This document shows, one piece after another, positions 1-9,058 of a DNA stretch of 64,000 nt. The notes under the pieces were generated by a model. It was not told where the DNA came from. It was given only the letters and a program-made list of their open reading frames with translations, and did not search any database. The stretch is from Falsiroseomonas sp050563525 (GTDB lineage Bacteria; Pseudomonadota; Alphaproteobacteria; Acetobacterales; Acetobacteraceae): assembly GCF_050563525.1 (NCBI RefSeq), contig NZ_JBNXUN010000005.1, positions 62,001 to 126,000 of the forward strand, given 5' to 3'. The translations under genes were made by a program, and so were the position numbers. Every line of letters starts with the position of its first letter. The stretch's first letter is position 1.

Positions 1-2
1 GG

Positions 3-323
3 CTGATGATGTGTGTCGGAGAACTGGCGACGGCGGCGCAGATCGGCGCCAGGCTGGTCACCATCGTCTTCAACGACAGCGCCCTGTCGCTGATCGACAT
101 CAAGCAGCAGCAGCGCCAGCTCGCGCCCGCCGGCGTGCGGTTCCGGCCGACCGATTTCGCCGCGGTCGCGGAAGGCTTCGGCGTGAAGGGCCTGCGTGCG
201 GCCACGCCGGACGCATACCGTACCGCCCTGCGCGAAGCCTTCGCGCATGACGGCCCGAGCCTGATCGACGTGCAGGTCGACCCCGCCGGCTATCCGGCGC
301 AGCTCCAGGCGATGCGCGGCTGA
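3..323 (+). CDS. ThDP-dependent enzyme, C-terminal part (acetolactate synthase-like), 5' truncated
   Basis: The reading frame is open at the left edge of the window, so only the last 106 residues are seen. They match the C-terminal pyrophosphate-binding domain of the acetolactate synthase/benzoylformate decarboxylase family: a GELATA-type helix, then VFNDSALSLI and KQQQ, where the residues around the ThDP diphosphate and Mg site end, and a closing LIDVQVDP strand. The substrate cannot be told from this fragment. Its stop overlaps the hyuB start by one base, so the two are probably co-transcribed, which suggests a role in catabolism of a 2-oxo acid linked to the hydantoinase pair. Confidence 0.8.
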   Translation: MMMCVGELATAAQIGARLVTIVFNDSALSLIDIKQQQRQLAPAGVRFRPTDFAAVAEGFGVKGLRAATPDAYRTALREAFAHDGPSLIDVQVDPAGYPAQLQAMRG

Positions 324-1918
324 TGTCGGAACCTCTCTCCGCACTCCGCCTCGGCACCGCCTGGGCCCGCATCGCCGGGCTGATGGATGAGGCCGCTGAA
401 AGCTTCGTCCGCACCTCCTTCTCCTCCGTGGTGCGGGACAATTGGGACATGGCGGTCGGGCTGATGGACAGCGCCGGCCGGCAATTCGCGCAATCCTCGC
501 GCTCGGTCCCCAGCTTCGTCGGCACAATGCCGGTGACGCTCGCCGCCATGCTGCGCCGCATCCCGGCGGCGTCGCTGGCGGAAGGCGACGTGCTGATCTC
601 CAACGATGGCTACCTCGGCACCGGCCACCTCAACGACATCACCATGGTCAAGCCGATCTTTGCCGGCGGCCGGATCACGGCCTGGATCGGCAGCACCTTC
701 CACGCCACGGATATCGGCGGCGCGCCCAGCGTGGAGGCCCGCGATTCCTGGGAGGAAGGACTGACCATCCCCGTCGCACGCATCCTGCGCGGCGGTGCCG
801 AGAACGAGGACGTGGTCGCTTTCCTCGAAGCCAATCTGCGCCAGCCGGAGGAAGTGCTTGGCGACCTGCGCGCGCAGTTCGCCATGTACGACCAAGCCGC
901 GCCGCGCCTGCTTCGCATCCTGGCCGAGGAGGGCATTGCCTCCGCCGATGCGCTCTCCGCTGAGATCTTCGCGCGGTCGGAGCGCGCCATGCGCCAGGCC
1001 ATCGCCGCGGTGCCGGATGGCGAGGTGACGGATGAGGTCACGGCCGACGGCTTCGAACACCCGGTCACCATCCGGCTCCGCCTGGCGATCCGCGGCGATG
1101 CGCTGACGCTCGATTTCACAGGCACAGACCCGCAGATCGCGCGCCCGGTGAACTCACCGCTGAACTTTTCCCGCGCCTATTCCAACTACGCCGTGAAATG
1201 CGCCTTCGACCCGACCACGCCGAACAACGATGGCTGCTTCCGCCCGATCACGCTGATTGCATCGGAAGGCTCCATCGTGAATCCGCGTCGCCCCGCGCCG
1301 GTCTGGGGCCGCCACCTGACCGGCCATTACCTGCCGATGCTCGTGCTGTCGGCGCTCGGCCAGCTGATCCCGGAACGCGTCGTCGCCGAATCCGGCAGCC
1401 CGCTGTGGAACGTGTATTTCACCGGCGAGCAGCCTGACGGCCGCCGCTATGTCCGCATGTTCTTCATGAATGGCGGCCACGGCGCCGCCGCCTCCCATGA
1501 TGGCGCCGCCTGTCTGTCCTTTCCTTCCAACGTCGCGACGCAGCCGGTGGAGCAGTTCGAGAATGCGGTGCCGATGCTGGTCACGGAGAAGTCCCTGATC
1601 CAGGGCAGCGGCGGCGACGGCACGATGCGGGGCGGACTCGGCCAGCGCATCGGCTTCCGGGTCGTCGGCGAGAAGCCGGTGACCGCCACCTACCGGCATG
1701 AGCGCGTGCAGCACCCGCCACGCGGATTGCTCGGTGGCGCGGCAGGACGGGGCGGGCGGGACCTGCTGAACGGCACGCAGGTCGCCGCCAAGGCACGCCT
1801 GGTGCTGAAGCCAGGCGACACGCTGGTGTTCGAGACCCCCGGCGGCGGCGGCTTCGGCGCCCCTGCCGACCGCGCGCCCGAGGCAAGAAGCACCGATGCC
1901 ACCGAGGGCTACGTGTAG
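323..1918 (+). CDS. hyuB: Hydantoinase B/oxoprolinase family protein
   Basis: 531 residues, the usual length for HyuB-type subunits of ATP-dependent N-methylhydantoinase, 5-oxoprolinase and acetone carboxylase-like enzymes. Family landmarks include the N-terminal SSVVRDNWD segment, the DGYLGTGHLNDITM region, the RPVNSPLNFSRAY stretch in the middle and a Gly-rich end (GGGGFGAP). It works as a heteromer with HyuA, encoded next with a one-base overlap. ATP-driven opening or carboxylation of a cyclic amide or small ketone is the family role; the real substrate is not readable here. The start ATG overlaps the preceding stop (TGATG), which supports translational coupling. Confidence 0.9.
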   Translation: MSEPLSALRLGTAWARIAGLMDEAAESFVRTSFSSVVRDNWDMAVGLMDSAGRQFAQSSRSVPSFVGTMPVTLAAMLRRIPAASLAEGDVLISNDGYLGTGHLNDITMVKPIFAGGRITAWIGSTFHATDIGGAPSVEARDSWEEGLTIPVARILRGGAENEDVVAFLEANLRQPEEVLGDLRAQFAMYDQAAPRLLRILAEEGIASADALSAEIFARSERAMRQAIAAVPDGEVTDEVTADGFEHPVTIRLRLAIRGDALTLDFTGTDPQIARPVNSPLNFSRAYSNYAVKCAFDPTTPNNDGCFRPITLIASEGSIVNPRRPAPVWGRHLTGHYLPMLVLSALGQLIPERVVAESGSPLWNVYFTGEQPDGRRYVRMFFMNGGHGAAASHDGAACLSFPSNVATQPVEQFENAVPMLVTEKSLIQGSGGDGTMRGGLGQRIGFRVVGEKPVTATYRHERVQHPPRGLLGGAAGRGGRDLLNGTQVAAKARLVLKPGDTLVFETPGGGGFGAPADRAPEARSTDATEGYV

Positions 1919-3975
1919 TGCGGAAACCCTGGCGCATCGGTGTCGACATCGGCGGCACCTTCACCGACTTCGTGCTGCTCGACACACGCGATGGCCGCCT
2001 GTTCAACGGCAAGGTGCTGACCACCCCGCACGCCCCGGAACAGGCGGTGCTGACCGGCATCGCGCAGCTTCTGGCCGGGCACGACGTGGCGCCCGATGCC
2101 GTGCAGCACGTCATCCACGGCACAACCCTGGTCGCCAACGCGCTGATCGAGCGCCGCGGCGTGCCCACCGGTTTCCTCACCACGGCCGGCTTCCGTGACA
2201 TCCCGGAGATCGGCACCGAGCTCCGCCACGACACCTACGACCTGTTCATGCGCCGGCCGGAGCCGCTGGTGCCGCGCCGCCTCCGCCTTGGCGTGCCGGA
2301 ACGCCTCGGCGCCGATGGCAACGTGCTGCTGCCGCTCGACGAAGCCGCCGCCCGCACGGCCATCCGCACGCTGCGCGATGAAGGCGCGCAGGCGCTGGCG
2401 ATCTGCCTGCTGCACGCCTTCCGCAACCCGCTGCATGAACGTCGCCTCGCAGAATGGGCACGCGAGGAAGCACCCGGCCTGACGCTCTGCCTGTCCTCCG
2501 ACCTGGTCCCCGAGATCGGCGAATACGAGCGTGGCACAACCACCATCTGCAACGCTTATGTGCAGCCGGTCTTCGAACGCTACCTCGCCCGCCTCGGCGA
2601 CGGGCTGCGCGGTGCCGGCCTCACCGGCCCGCTGTTCCTGATGCTGTCCGATGGCGGCACGGTGCAGGAAGGCGTCGCGGCGCGGCACCCAATCCGCCTG
2701 GTCCAATCCGGCCCCGCCGGCGGCGTGCAGGCGGCGCGTGTCATCGGCGCCGCGGCCGGGGCCGAGGATATCCTGTGCTTCGACATGGGCGGCACCACCG
2801 CCAAGGCCGCGCTGATCGACGCCGGCCAGCCGCAACGCAGCCTGGATTTCGAGGTTTCGCGCGTCGACCGCTTCCGCAAGGGCAGCGGCTTTCCGCTGAA
2901 GGTGCCGGTGATCGAGATGATCGAGATCGGCGCCGGCGGCGGTTCCATCGCCCGCGTCGACGGCCTCGGGCTGATCCGCGTCGGCCCCGACAGCGCCAGC
3001 AGCGATCCCGGCCCGGCCTGCTATGGCCTCGGCGGTACGCTGCCCACCGTCACGGATGCCGACCTGCTGCTGGGCTACCTCGCCCCCGACAGTTTCCTCG
3101 GCGGCGACATGACATTGGATGTCGCCGCCGCCGAGCGCGCGATCCTGGAGCACATCGGCAAGCCCTTGGGCCTCTCCGCCCTCGATGCCGCCTGGGCGAT
3201 CCATGAGACGGTGAACCAGGCCATGGCGCAGGCAGCCGGCATCCATACGCTGGAGAAGGCGCGGCGGATCGAGGCCTACACCATGGTGCCGATCGGCGGT
3301 GCCGGTCCGGTGCATGCCTGCGCCATCGCCCGCAAGCTGGCACTGCCGCGCCTGGTCTCGCCGCCTGGCGCCGGCGTCGCCTCCGCGTTTGGGTTCCTCG
3401 CCGCGCCGATCTCCTTCGCGCTGCTGCGCGCCATGGTGGCGCCGCTGGCCAGCCTGGACCTGGACGCGCTGCACGCGATGCTGGCCGCGATGGAGGCGGA
3501 GGGTCGCGCCATGGTGGCCGAGGCCGGCGTCGCACGCCCCCTCATCCGCCGCTACGCTGCGCTGCGCTATGCCGGCCAGGGCTACCAGGTGGAGGCCGAG
3601 ATCCCCGAGGGCGCGCAGGCCGACCGCGCCGCCATCCGCGCCGCCTTCGAGGCGGAGTACCTGCGCCTGTACGGCCGCGAGGAAGCCAGCCTGCCGGTGG
3701 AACTCGTCGGCTGGCGCGTCATCGTCGCCGGCCCGACGCCGGAGCTGGAACTGGCGGGCGCGCGCGGGGAGGGCTTGGCGCGCAAGGGCGCACGGCAGGC
3801 CTGGTTCGGCAGCGGCTTCCTTGAGGCCTCTACCTGGAACCGCGCCGCCCTGCGGCCCGGCGACAGGATTGCCGGCCCCGCCCTGGTCGAGGAACGCGAG
3901 AGCACGCTGGTCCTGCCGCCTGGTGCCACCGCCACCTGCGATGCGGCGCTGAACCTGGTGGTGACGTTCAGCTGA
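1918..3975 (+). CDS. hyuA: Hydantoinase A/oxoprolinase family protein (ATP-binding subunit)
   Basis: 685 residues starting with GTG; that G is the last base of the hyuB stop. The N-terminal motif IGVDIGGTFTDF (about residues 7-18) is the first phosphate-binding loop of the ASKHA-fold Hydant_A_N domain. A second phosphate loop, CFDMGGTTAKA, lies near residue 287, followed by an IGAGGGSIA turn. This subunit binds and hydrolyses ATP for the HyuA/HyuB complex. The 3' end overlaps the convergent aminotransferase gene by 8 bp. I cannot separate hydantoinase, 5-oxoprolinase and acetophenone carboxylase types from sequence alone. Confidence 0.92.
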   Translation: MRKPWRIGVDIGGTFTDFVLLDTRDGRLFNGKVLTTPHAPEQAVLTGIAQLLAGHDVAPDAVQHVIHGTTLVANALIERRGVPTGFLTTAGFRDIPEIGTELRHDTYDLFMRRPEPLVPRRLRLGVPERLGADGNVLLPLDEAAARTAIRTLRDEGAQALAICLLHAFRNPLHERRLAEWAREEAPGLTLCLSSDLVPEIGEYERGTTTICNAYVQPVFERYLARLGDGLRGAGLTGPLFLMLSDGGTVQEGVAARHPIRLVQSGPAGGVQAARVIGAAAGAEDILCFDMGGTTAKAALIDAGQPQRSLDFEVSRVDRFRKGSGFPLKVPVIEMIEIGAGGGSIARVDGLGLIRVGPDSASSDPGPACYGLGGTLPTVTDADLLLGYLAPDSFLGGDMTLDVAAAERAILEHIGKPLGLSALDAAWAIHETVNQAMAQAAGIHTLEKARRIEAYTMVPIGGAGPVHACAIARKLALPRLVSPPGAGVASAFGFLAAPISFALLRAMVAPLASLDLDALHAMLAAMEAEGRAMVAEAGVARPLIRRYAALRYAGQGYQVEAEIPEGAQADRAAIRAAFEAEYLRLYGREEASLPVELVGWRVIVAGPTPELELAGARGEGLARKGARQAWFGSGFLEASTWNRAALRPGDRIAGPALVEERESTLVLPPGATATCDAALNLVVTFS

Positions 3976-4879
3976 CCGGCGTGCGCCATGTGACATGCGC
4001 GCCTGTGGTGCCGCGCACCACCGCCTCATACGCTGCCTGCAACCGGCGCGTCACCGGCCCCGGATCGCCATCGCCCACCGGCAGGCGATCGACGCTGGTG
4101 ACCGCGACCAACTCCTGCCCGGTGCCGCAGACGAACACCTCCTCCGCCACATACAGCTCCGTGCGGTCCACCGCGCGCTGTTCCACGGCGAGCCCGGCTT
4201 CCGCCGCCAGCACCAGCACCGTGTCCCGTGTCACGCTTTCCAGGATGTCGCTGGCGCGATCCGGCGTCACCAGCACGCCGTCCCGCACCAGGAAGACGCA
4301 GGCCGCGGCGGCCTCGGAGAGTTTTCCCCGCGCGGTCAGCAGCAGGGCGCTGTCGTAGCCATCGGCCTTGGCCTGGAGGGTCGCGAGGCGCCCGGCGTGG
4401 TAGTTCGCGCTCGCCTTGATGCGCGGCGGCATCGAATTGTCCGGCAGCCGGGTCCAGGAGGACACGCCGGCGGCGAGCCCCGTCGCGAACTTGGCGGATC
4501 GTTCGCGCGGCAGCGCCGCGGCAATCCAGCCGACCGGGCCGGTGGTGGCCATGGTGCCGAGGCCCTCGATCTGCGCCTGCACGCGGATATAGGCGTCGTC
4601 GTCCGGCGCATTCAGCCGCACGACCTCCAGCACTGCGGCGCGCAGCACATCGGTGGTGGGCGGCGCATCGAAGCGCATCACCTTCATGCCCTGTTGCAGG
4701 CGTGCCAGATGGTCCTCCAGCCGGAACACGCTGAAGCTGCCATCGGCGGGGTTGCGGTAGGCGCGCAGCCCCTCGAACACCGCGATCCCGTAGGCGACGG
4801 CGAGCGACAGCGGGTGCAGCCGCGCATCCGCGAAGGGCATGTCCTGTCCGTTGTGGATGATGCGCCGCGCCTGCCACAT
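3968..4879 (-). CDS. ilvE: Branched-chain amino acid aminotransferase (class IV PLP enzyme)
   Basis: 303 residues, typical for IlvE. N-terminal GIAVFEGLRAY is the class IV signature; IKASANYHAGR carries the PLP Schiff-base Lys; GKLSEAAAACVFLV and LESVTRDTVL match the cofactor phosphate-binding part of fold type IV enzymes. It would interconvert Val, Leu or Ile and their 2-oxo acids with 2-oxoglutarate. It is divergent from the next gene with about 70 bp between the starts and overlaps hyuA by 8 bp at the 3' end. The usual SEGSGENIF segment reads SEAAAACVF, so a D-amino acid or other class IV specificity is possible, but IlvE is favoured. Confidence 0.82.
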   Translation of the reverse strand: MWQARRIIHNGQDMPFADARLHPLSLAVAYGIAVFEGLRAYRNPADGSFSVFRLEDHLARLQQGMKVMRFDAPPTTDVLRAAVLEVVRLNAPDDDAYIRVQAQIEGLGTMATTGPVGWIAAALPRERSAKFATGLAAGVSSWTRLPDNSMPPRIKASANYHAGRLATLQAKADGYDSALLLTARGKLSEAAAACVFLVRDGVLVTPDRASDILESVTRDTVLVLAAEAGLAVEQRAVDRTELYVAEEVFVCGTGQELVAVTSVDRLPVGDGDPGPVTRRLQAAYEAVVRGTTGAHVTWRTPVS

Positions 4880-4950
4880 GCCGCTTGTTCCCTGGTCCCG
4901 TCCCGGCGAGTGTGCGCGGCCGATCCACAGTCAACAAGGTTGCCCCCTGC

Positions 4951-6057
4951 ATGAACCCGCTCGACGCCCATCTGCTGCCGCCCGGCCTCCGCGCCCGCAT
5001 CGTGCCCGGGGTGAATGGGCTGGCGGTGCATGTGCTGGAAGCCGGGGAGGCGGGCCGGCCCTGCATCCTGTTGCTGCACGGATTCCCCGAGCTGGCGTTT
5101 TCCTGGCGCAAGGTCATGCCGGCCTTGGCCGAGGCGGGCTACCACGTCGTGGCGCCCGACCTGCGCGGCTATGGCCGCACCACCGGCTGGACGGCCGGCT
5201 ACGACGAGCCGCTGGCGCCGTTCCAGATGCTCAACATGGTGCGTGACCAGCTGGCGCTGCTGGATGCCATGGGCATCGCGCAGGTGCATCTGCTGGCCGG
5301 GCACGACTATGGCTCGCCGGTCGCCGCCTGGTGCGCGCTGATCCGGCCGGACGTATTCCGCCGCGTGGCGCTGATGAGCTCGCCCTTCGCCGGCCCGCCC
5401 GCCCGCAATCCACCACGGGGGGAGAATGTGCATGCCGGGCTCGCCGCGCTCGACCCGCCGCGCAAGCACTACCAGTGGTACTACGCCGAACGCCGCGCCG
5501 CGGGTGACATGGACAACCCACCGCAGGGGCTGCACGCCTTCCTGCGCGCCTACTACCACCACAAGAGCGCCGATTGGCCCGGCAACCAGCCGTTTCCCCT
5601 GTCCGGCTGGACGGCAGGCGAGCTGGCGAAGCTGCCGGACTACTACGTGATGCCGCTGCGCGCGACGATGCCGGAGGCGGTGGCGCCCTTCCTGCCGCCG
5701 GGCGAGGCGCCCTGGCTGACCGACGCGGAACTTGCCGTCTATGCTGCGGAATACGCCCGCACCGGCTTCGCCGGCGGCCTGCAATCCTACCGCTGCAATA
5801 CCGGAGGGGCGAATGCGGCCGACCTGGTGCTGTTCGCGGGCCGGCGGATCGAAGTGCCCGCCATCTTCCTGGCGGGCGCCAGCGATTGGGGCATCCACCA
5901 GTTTCCCGGCGCCCTGGCGCGGATGCAGGCGGAGGCCTGCGCCGACTTCCGCGGGGCGCATCTCATTCCGGGCGCCGGGCATTGGGTGCAGCAGGAACAA
6001 CCAGAGCGTGTTGTTGCGCGCCTGCTCGCCTTTGCGGCGCCGGCGTCAGCCAAGTAG
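4951..6057 (+). CDS. Epoxide hydrolase-type alpha/beta-hydrolase
   Basis: 368 residues from the ATG at 4951. A longer frame opens at 4885, but its first 22 codons run into the divergent promoter space and lack family similarity. HGFPELAFSWR is the oxyanion HGFP motif, and GHDYG (Asp119) is the Asp-type nucleophile elbow of epoxide hydrolases and haloalkane dehalogenases. A C-terminal GAGHWVQQEQP supplies the catalytic His. The cap region between is longer than in small members. Probably a cytosolic hydrolase of epoxides or related xenobiotics; substrate unknown. It sits alone between a divergent ilvE and an OmpA-family gene. Confidence 0.8.
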   Translation: MNPLDAHLLPPGLRARIVPGVNGLAVHVLEAGEAGRPCILLLHGFPELAFSWRKVMPALAEAGYHVVAPDLRGYGRTTGWTAGYDEPLAPFQMLNMVRDQLALLDAMGIAQVHLLAGHDYGSPVAAWCALIRPDVFRRVALMSSPFAGPPARNPPRGENVHAGLAALDPPRKHYQWYYAERRAAGDMDNPPQGLHAFLRAYYHHKSADWPGNQPFPLSGWTAGELAKLPDYYVMPLRATMPEAVAPFLPPGEAPWLTDAELAVYAAEYARTGFAGGLQSYRCNTGGANAADLVLFAGRRIEVPAIFLAGASDWGIHQFPGALARMQAEACADFRGAHLIPGAGHWVQQEQPERVVARLLAFAAPASAK

Positions 6058-6204
6058 GTGTTGCATTGGAGTAACAGCGTGGCGCCGTTTGCGTTTAGCG
6101 TCGCAAAGGCTCCTCGCTCCTGGCGCTTGCGGTGGTTACAAGACCACAAGTCATTGCCCGATCGCGACCTGCGAAGGCGTTCGGCGCTTGGAGGATCCAG
6201 AGTG

Positions 6205-7290
6205 ATGCACGTTCGGAACGCCCTGCTGGCCGCAACCTTCCTGGCCCTTCCCGTGGCGGCGCAGGCGCAGCCGATCAGCGGCTTGTATGTGGGTGCCGGC
6301 ATTGGCGTGAACGTGCCGCAGGAAACCGATTTCGAGCTGTCCCGCGGGATGGGTGCGACGACCGCCGCCCGCAGCGGCAGCATCGAGTTCGACTACGGTC
6401 TTGCCGGCGTGCTCAGCGTGGGCTACGGCTACGGCAACGGCATCCGCGCTGAACTCGAGGTATCCTACCGCCAGAACGACGTGGACAGCTTCTCCGGCGC
6501 CGGCCTGGCCCGGCCCACACGTACCCTCGGATTGACGCAGAACTATGGCGTGATGCTGAACGCCCTGTACGACTTCTCCTTCCCCGGCGCCCCGATCATC
6601 CCCTATGTCGGCGTCGGCGCCGGCTACCAGTGGCTTGAGTACAGGGGCGTCCGCGGCGCGGCCAGCAATGGTACCGTGATCCTCGATGGCACCGAGGGCG
6701 CCTTCGCCTACCAGGCGATCGTCGGCGGCGCCTTCCCGGTCGCGGAGTTCCCGGGCCTCGCGGTGACTGCCGAGTACCGCTTCATGGGCACGCTCTCGTC
6801 CGACATGGATGCGGCCTCCGGCATCACCAACACCCGCGGCAGCGCCGAGATCGACAACTTCAACCACAGCTTCCTGATCGGCCTGCGCTACGCCTTCGGC
6901 GTGACGCCGCCGCCGCCGGTCGTGGCGCCCCAGGCCCCGGTCGCGCAGGCCCCCGAGATCGCCCGCACCTACCTGGTGTTCTTCGACTTCGACCGTGCCG
7001 ACCTGACCGACCGCGCCCGCCAGATCATCGGCGAGGCAGCCACCAACTCGCAGCGCGCCGGCACGACGCGCATCGAAGTCTCCGGCCACGCCGACCGTTC
7101 GGGCACGCCGCAGTACAACCAGCGCCTGTCCGAGCGCCGCGCCGCCGCCGTGGCGTCCGAGCTCGAGCGCCGTGGCGTGCCGCGCGCCGCGATGGCAATC
7201 CAGGCCTTCGGCGAGAGCCGTCCGCTGGTGCCCACCGCCGACGGCGTGCGCGAGCCGCAGAACCGCCGCGTCGAGATCGTCCTGCGCTGA
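6205..7290 (+). CDS. OmpA-family outer-membrane protein with N-terminal beta-barrel
   Basis: 361 residues from the ATG at 6205, chosen because a signal peptide ending in AQA (about residue 22) starts exactly there and a GGAGG-like site lies about 10 bases before it; the open frame extends to 6058. Residues about 23-230 alternate in the manner of an outer-membrane beta-barrel (OmpW/opacity-like, with many GVGAGYQ-type strands). A Pro-rich linker (TPPPPVVAPQAPV) follows, then an OmpA C-terminal peptidoglycan-binding domain (VFFDFDRADLT, SGHADRSGTPQYN, LSERRA, NRRVEI). It likely ties the outer membrane to the cell wall. Single gene, followed by a strong terminator. Confidence 0.88.
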   Translation: MHVRNALLAATFLALPVAAQAQPISGLYVGAGIGVNVPQETDFELSRGMGATTAARSGSIEFDYGLAGVLSVGYGYGNGIRAELEVSYRQNDVDSFSGAGLARPTRTLGLTQNYGVMLNALYDFSFPGAPIIPYVGVGAGYQWLEYRGVRGAASNGTVILDGTEGAFAYQAIVGGAFPVAEFPGLAVTAEYRFMGTLSSDMDAASGITNTRGSAEIDNFNHSFLIGLRYAFGVTPPPPVVAPQAPVAQAPEIARTYLVFFDFDRADLTDRARQIIGEAATNSQRAGTTRIEVSGHADRSGTPQYNQRLSERRAAAVASELERRGVPRAAMAIQAFGESRPLVPTADGVREPQNRRVEIVLR

Positions 7291-7310
7291 TCGCGCCGGA
7301 CTCCCGCACG

Positions 7311-7337
7311 AAAGGGCGCCTCCGGGCGCCCTTTTTT
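7311..7337 (+). terminator. Rho-independent terminator after the OmpA-family gene
   Basis: A 10-bp stem (AAAGGGCGCC at 7311-7320, loop TCCG, GGCGCCCTTT at 7325-7334) runs into a T tract through 7337. It lies 20 bp after the stop codon at 7290 and separates this gene from the carboxylase operon. Confidence 0.92.
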
Positions 7338-7435
7338 GTTGCCTGGCTGCCGGGTTGACGCGGCACATCCGGACATGGCGCAGTGGCGGCAAAGCGAGGG
7401 GGACGGCCGATGGCGCAGGATGCAGGGGTGAGCCC

Positions 7436-9058
7436 ATGCCGGTGATCGTCAGCACGGCCGAGCCACGCTCCGAAGCCTTTCGTGCCAATGCCGCCCGCAT
7501 GGCCGCCCTGGTGGCCGACCTCCGCACCACCGTCGAGGGCATCCGCCAGGGCGGCGGGGAGGTCGCCCGCAAGCGGCATCTCGACCGCGGCAAGCTGCTG
7601 CCGCGGGACCGCATCCGTGGCCTGATCGACCCCGCCTCGCCCTTCCTGGAGTTCTCCCAGCTCGCCGCGCACGGCATGTATGGTGGGGATGTACCGGCCG
7701 CCGGCCTGATCACCGGTATCGGACGCGTCGCCGGCCGGGAATGCGTGGTCATCGCCAACGACGCCACCGTGAAGGGCGGCACCTACTTCCCGCTGACGGT
7801 AAAGAAGCACCTGCGCGCCCAGGAAATCGCCGAACAGAACCGGCTGCCTTGCCTGTATCTGGTGGACAGTGGCGGCGCCAACCTGCCGAACCAGGACGAG
7901 GTTTTCCCTGACCGCGACCATTTCGGCCGTATCTTCTACAACCAGGCGCGCATGTCGTCGCAGGGCATCCCGCAGATCGCGGTGGTGATGGGCAGTTGCA
8001 CCGCCGGTGGCGCCTATGTGCCGGCCATGGCCGATCAGGCCATCATCGTCCGCAACCAGGGCACCATCTTCCTGGCCGGCCCGCCCCTGGTGAAGGCCGC
8101 GACAGGGGAGGTGGTGACGGCGGAGGATCTGGGGGGCGCCGACCTGCACAGCCGCGTCTCCGGCGTCACCGACCACATGGCCGAATCGGACGACCACGCG
8201 CTCGGCCTGGCGCGGCGCATCGTGGGTGGGCTGAACCGCGCCAAGCCGGCGGGTTTCGACGACCCAGCGCCGCCGCGCGAGCCGCTGTATCCGCCCGGCG
8301 AGATCGGCGGCGTCGTACCGACCGACTTTGCCGAGGGCTATGACGTGCGGGAGGTGATCGCCCGCATCGTCGATGGCAGCGAATTCGACGAGTTCAAGCC
8401 GCTGTACGGCCCCACCCTCGTCACCGGCTTCGCCCGCATCTGGGGCTACCGGGTCGGCATCGTCGCCAACAACGGCGTGCTGTTTTCCGAATCGGCGCAG
8501 AAGGGCGCGCATTTCATCGAACTGTGCGACCAGCGCGGCATCCCGCTGGTGTTCCTGCAGAACATCACCGGCTTCATGGTCGGCCGGAAATATGAAGCGG
8601 GCGGCATCGCCAAGGATGGCGCCAAGATGGTGACGGCGGTGGCCACCGCGCGGGTGCCGAAATTCACCGTCATCATCGGCGGCAGCTTCGGCGCCGGCAA
8701 CTACGGCATGTGCGGCCGCGCCTATTCGCCACGCTTCCTGTTCATGTGGCCCAACGCGCGCATCAGCGTCATGGGCGGCCCGCAGGCCGCCGCCGTGATG
8801 GCGACGCTGCGGCGCGACAACATCGAGTCGCGCGGCGGCACCTGGACGGCGGAGGAGGAGGCCGCCTTCAAGGCGCCGATCTCGGCACAGTACGATGCGC
8901 AGGGCAGCCCCGCCTATGCCTCCGCCCGGCTGTGGGATGATGGCGTGATTCCGCCGGAGGATACGCGGCTGGTGCTGGCACTGGCGCTCTCCGCCGCGCG
9001 CAACGCCCCGGTGGCCGGCTGGACCGGCGAGCCGCGCTTCGGCCTGTTCCGGCTGTGA
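7436..9058 (+). CDS. mccB: Methylcrotonyl-CoA carboxylase-type carboxyltransferase (beta) subunit
   Basis: 540 residues from the ATG at 7436; an open frame extends upstream to 7172 but overlaps the OmpA-family gene and its terminator. Carboxyltransferase domains follow the order seen in MCC beta (family length about 535): ARKRHLDRGKLLPRDRI near residue 40, LYLVDSGGANLPNQDEVFP, the MGSCTAGGAYVPAM turn, and in the second half LQNITGFMVG and GGSFGAGNYGMCGRAY. It transfers CO2 from carboxybiotin to an acyl-CoA, 3-methylcrotonyl-CoA in leucine breakdown being the best fit. Propionyl- or geranyl-CoA specificity is less likely. Its stop overlaps the mccA start (GTGA). Confidence 0.9.
   Translation: MPVIVSTAEPRSEAFRANAARMAALVADLRTTVEGIRQGGGEVARKRHLDRGKLLPRDRIRGLIDPASPFLEFSQLAAHGMYGGDVPAAGLITGIGRVAGRECVVIANDATVKGGTYFPLTVKKHLRAQEIAEQNRLPCLYLVDSGGANLPNQDEVFPDRDHFGRIFYNQARMSSQGIPQIAVVMGSCTAGGAYVPAMADQAIIVRNQGTIFLAGPPLVKAATGEVVTAEDLGGADLHSRVSGVTDHMAESDDHALGLARRIVGGLNRAKPAGFDDPAPPREPLYPPGEIGGVVPTDFAEGYDVREVIARIVDGSEFDEFKPLYGPTLVTGFARIWGYRVGIVANNGVLFSESAQKGAHFIELCDQRGIPLVFLQNITGFMVGRKYEAGGIAKDGAKMVTAVATARVPKFTVIIGGSFGAGNYGMCGRAYSPRFLFMWPNARISVMGGPQAAAVMATLRRDNIESRGGTWTAEEEAAFKAPISAQYDAQGSPAYASARLWDDGVIPPEDTRLVLALALSAARNAPVAGWTGEPRFGLFRL

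Noticed and set aside
1909..4029. 706-codon antisense frame over hyuA, and similar ones at 7025-9520 and 55331-58219
   Set aside because: The sense strands encode recognised enzymes with intact motifs; the antisense products have no family likeness or start signals.
4885..4950. Extended N-terminus for the epoxide hydrolase-type gene
   Set aside because: The 22 extra codons lie in the ilvE divergent space and have no family likeness; the ATG at 4951 begins the conserved domain.
7355..7360. TTGACG as a -35 box for the carboxylase operon
   Set aside because: No acceptable -10 box at 15-19 bp; left out of the feature list.
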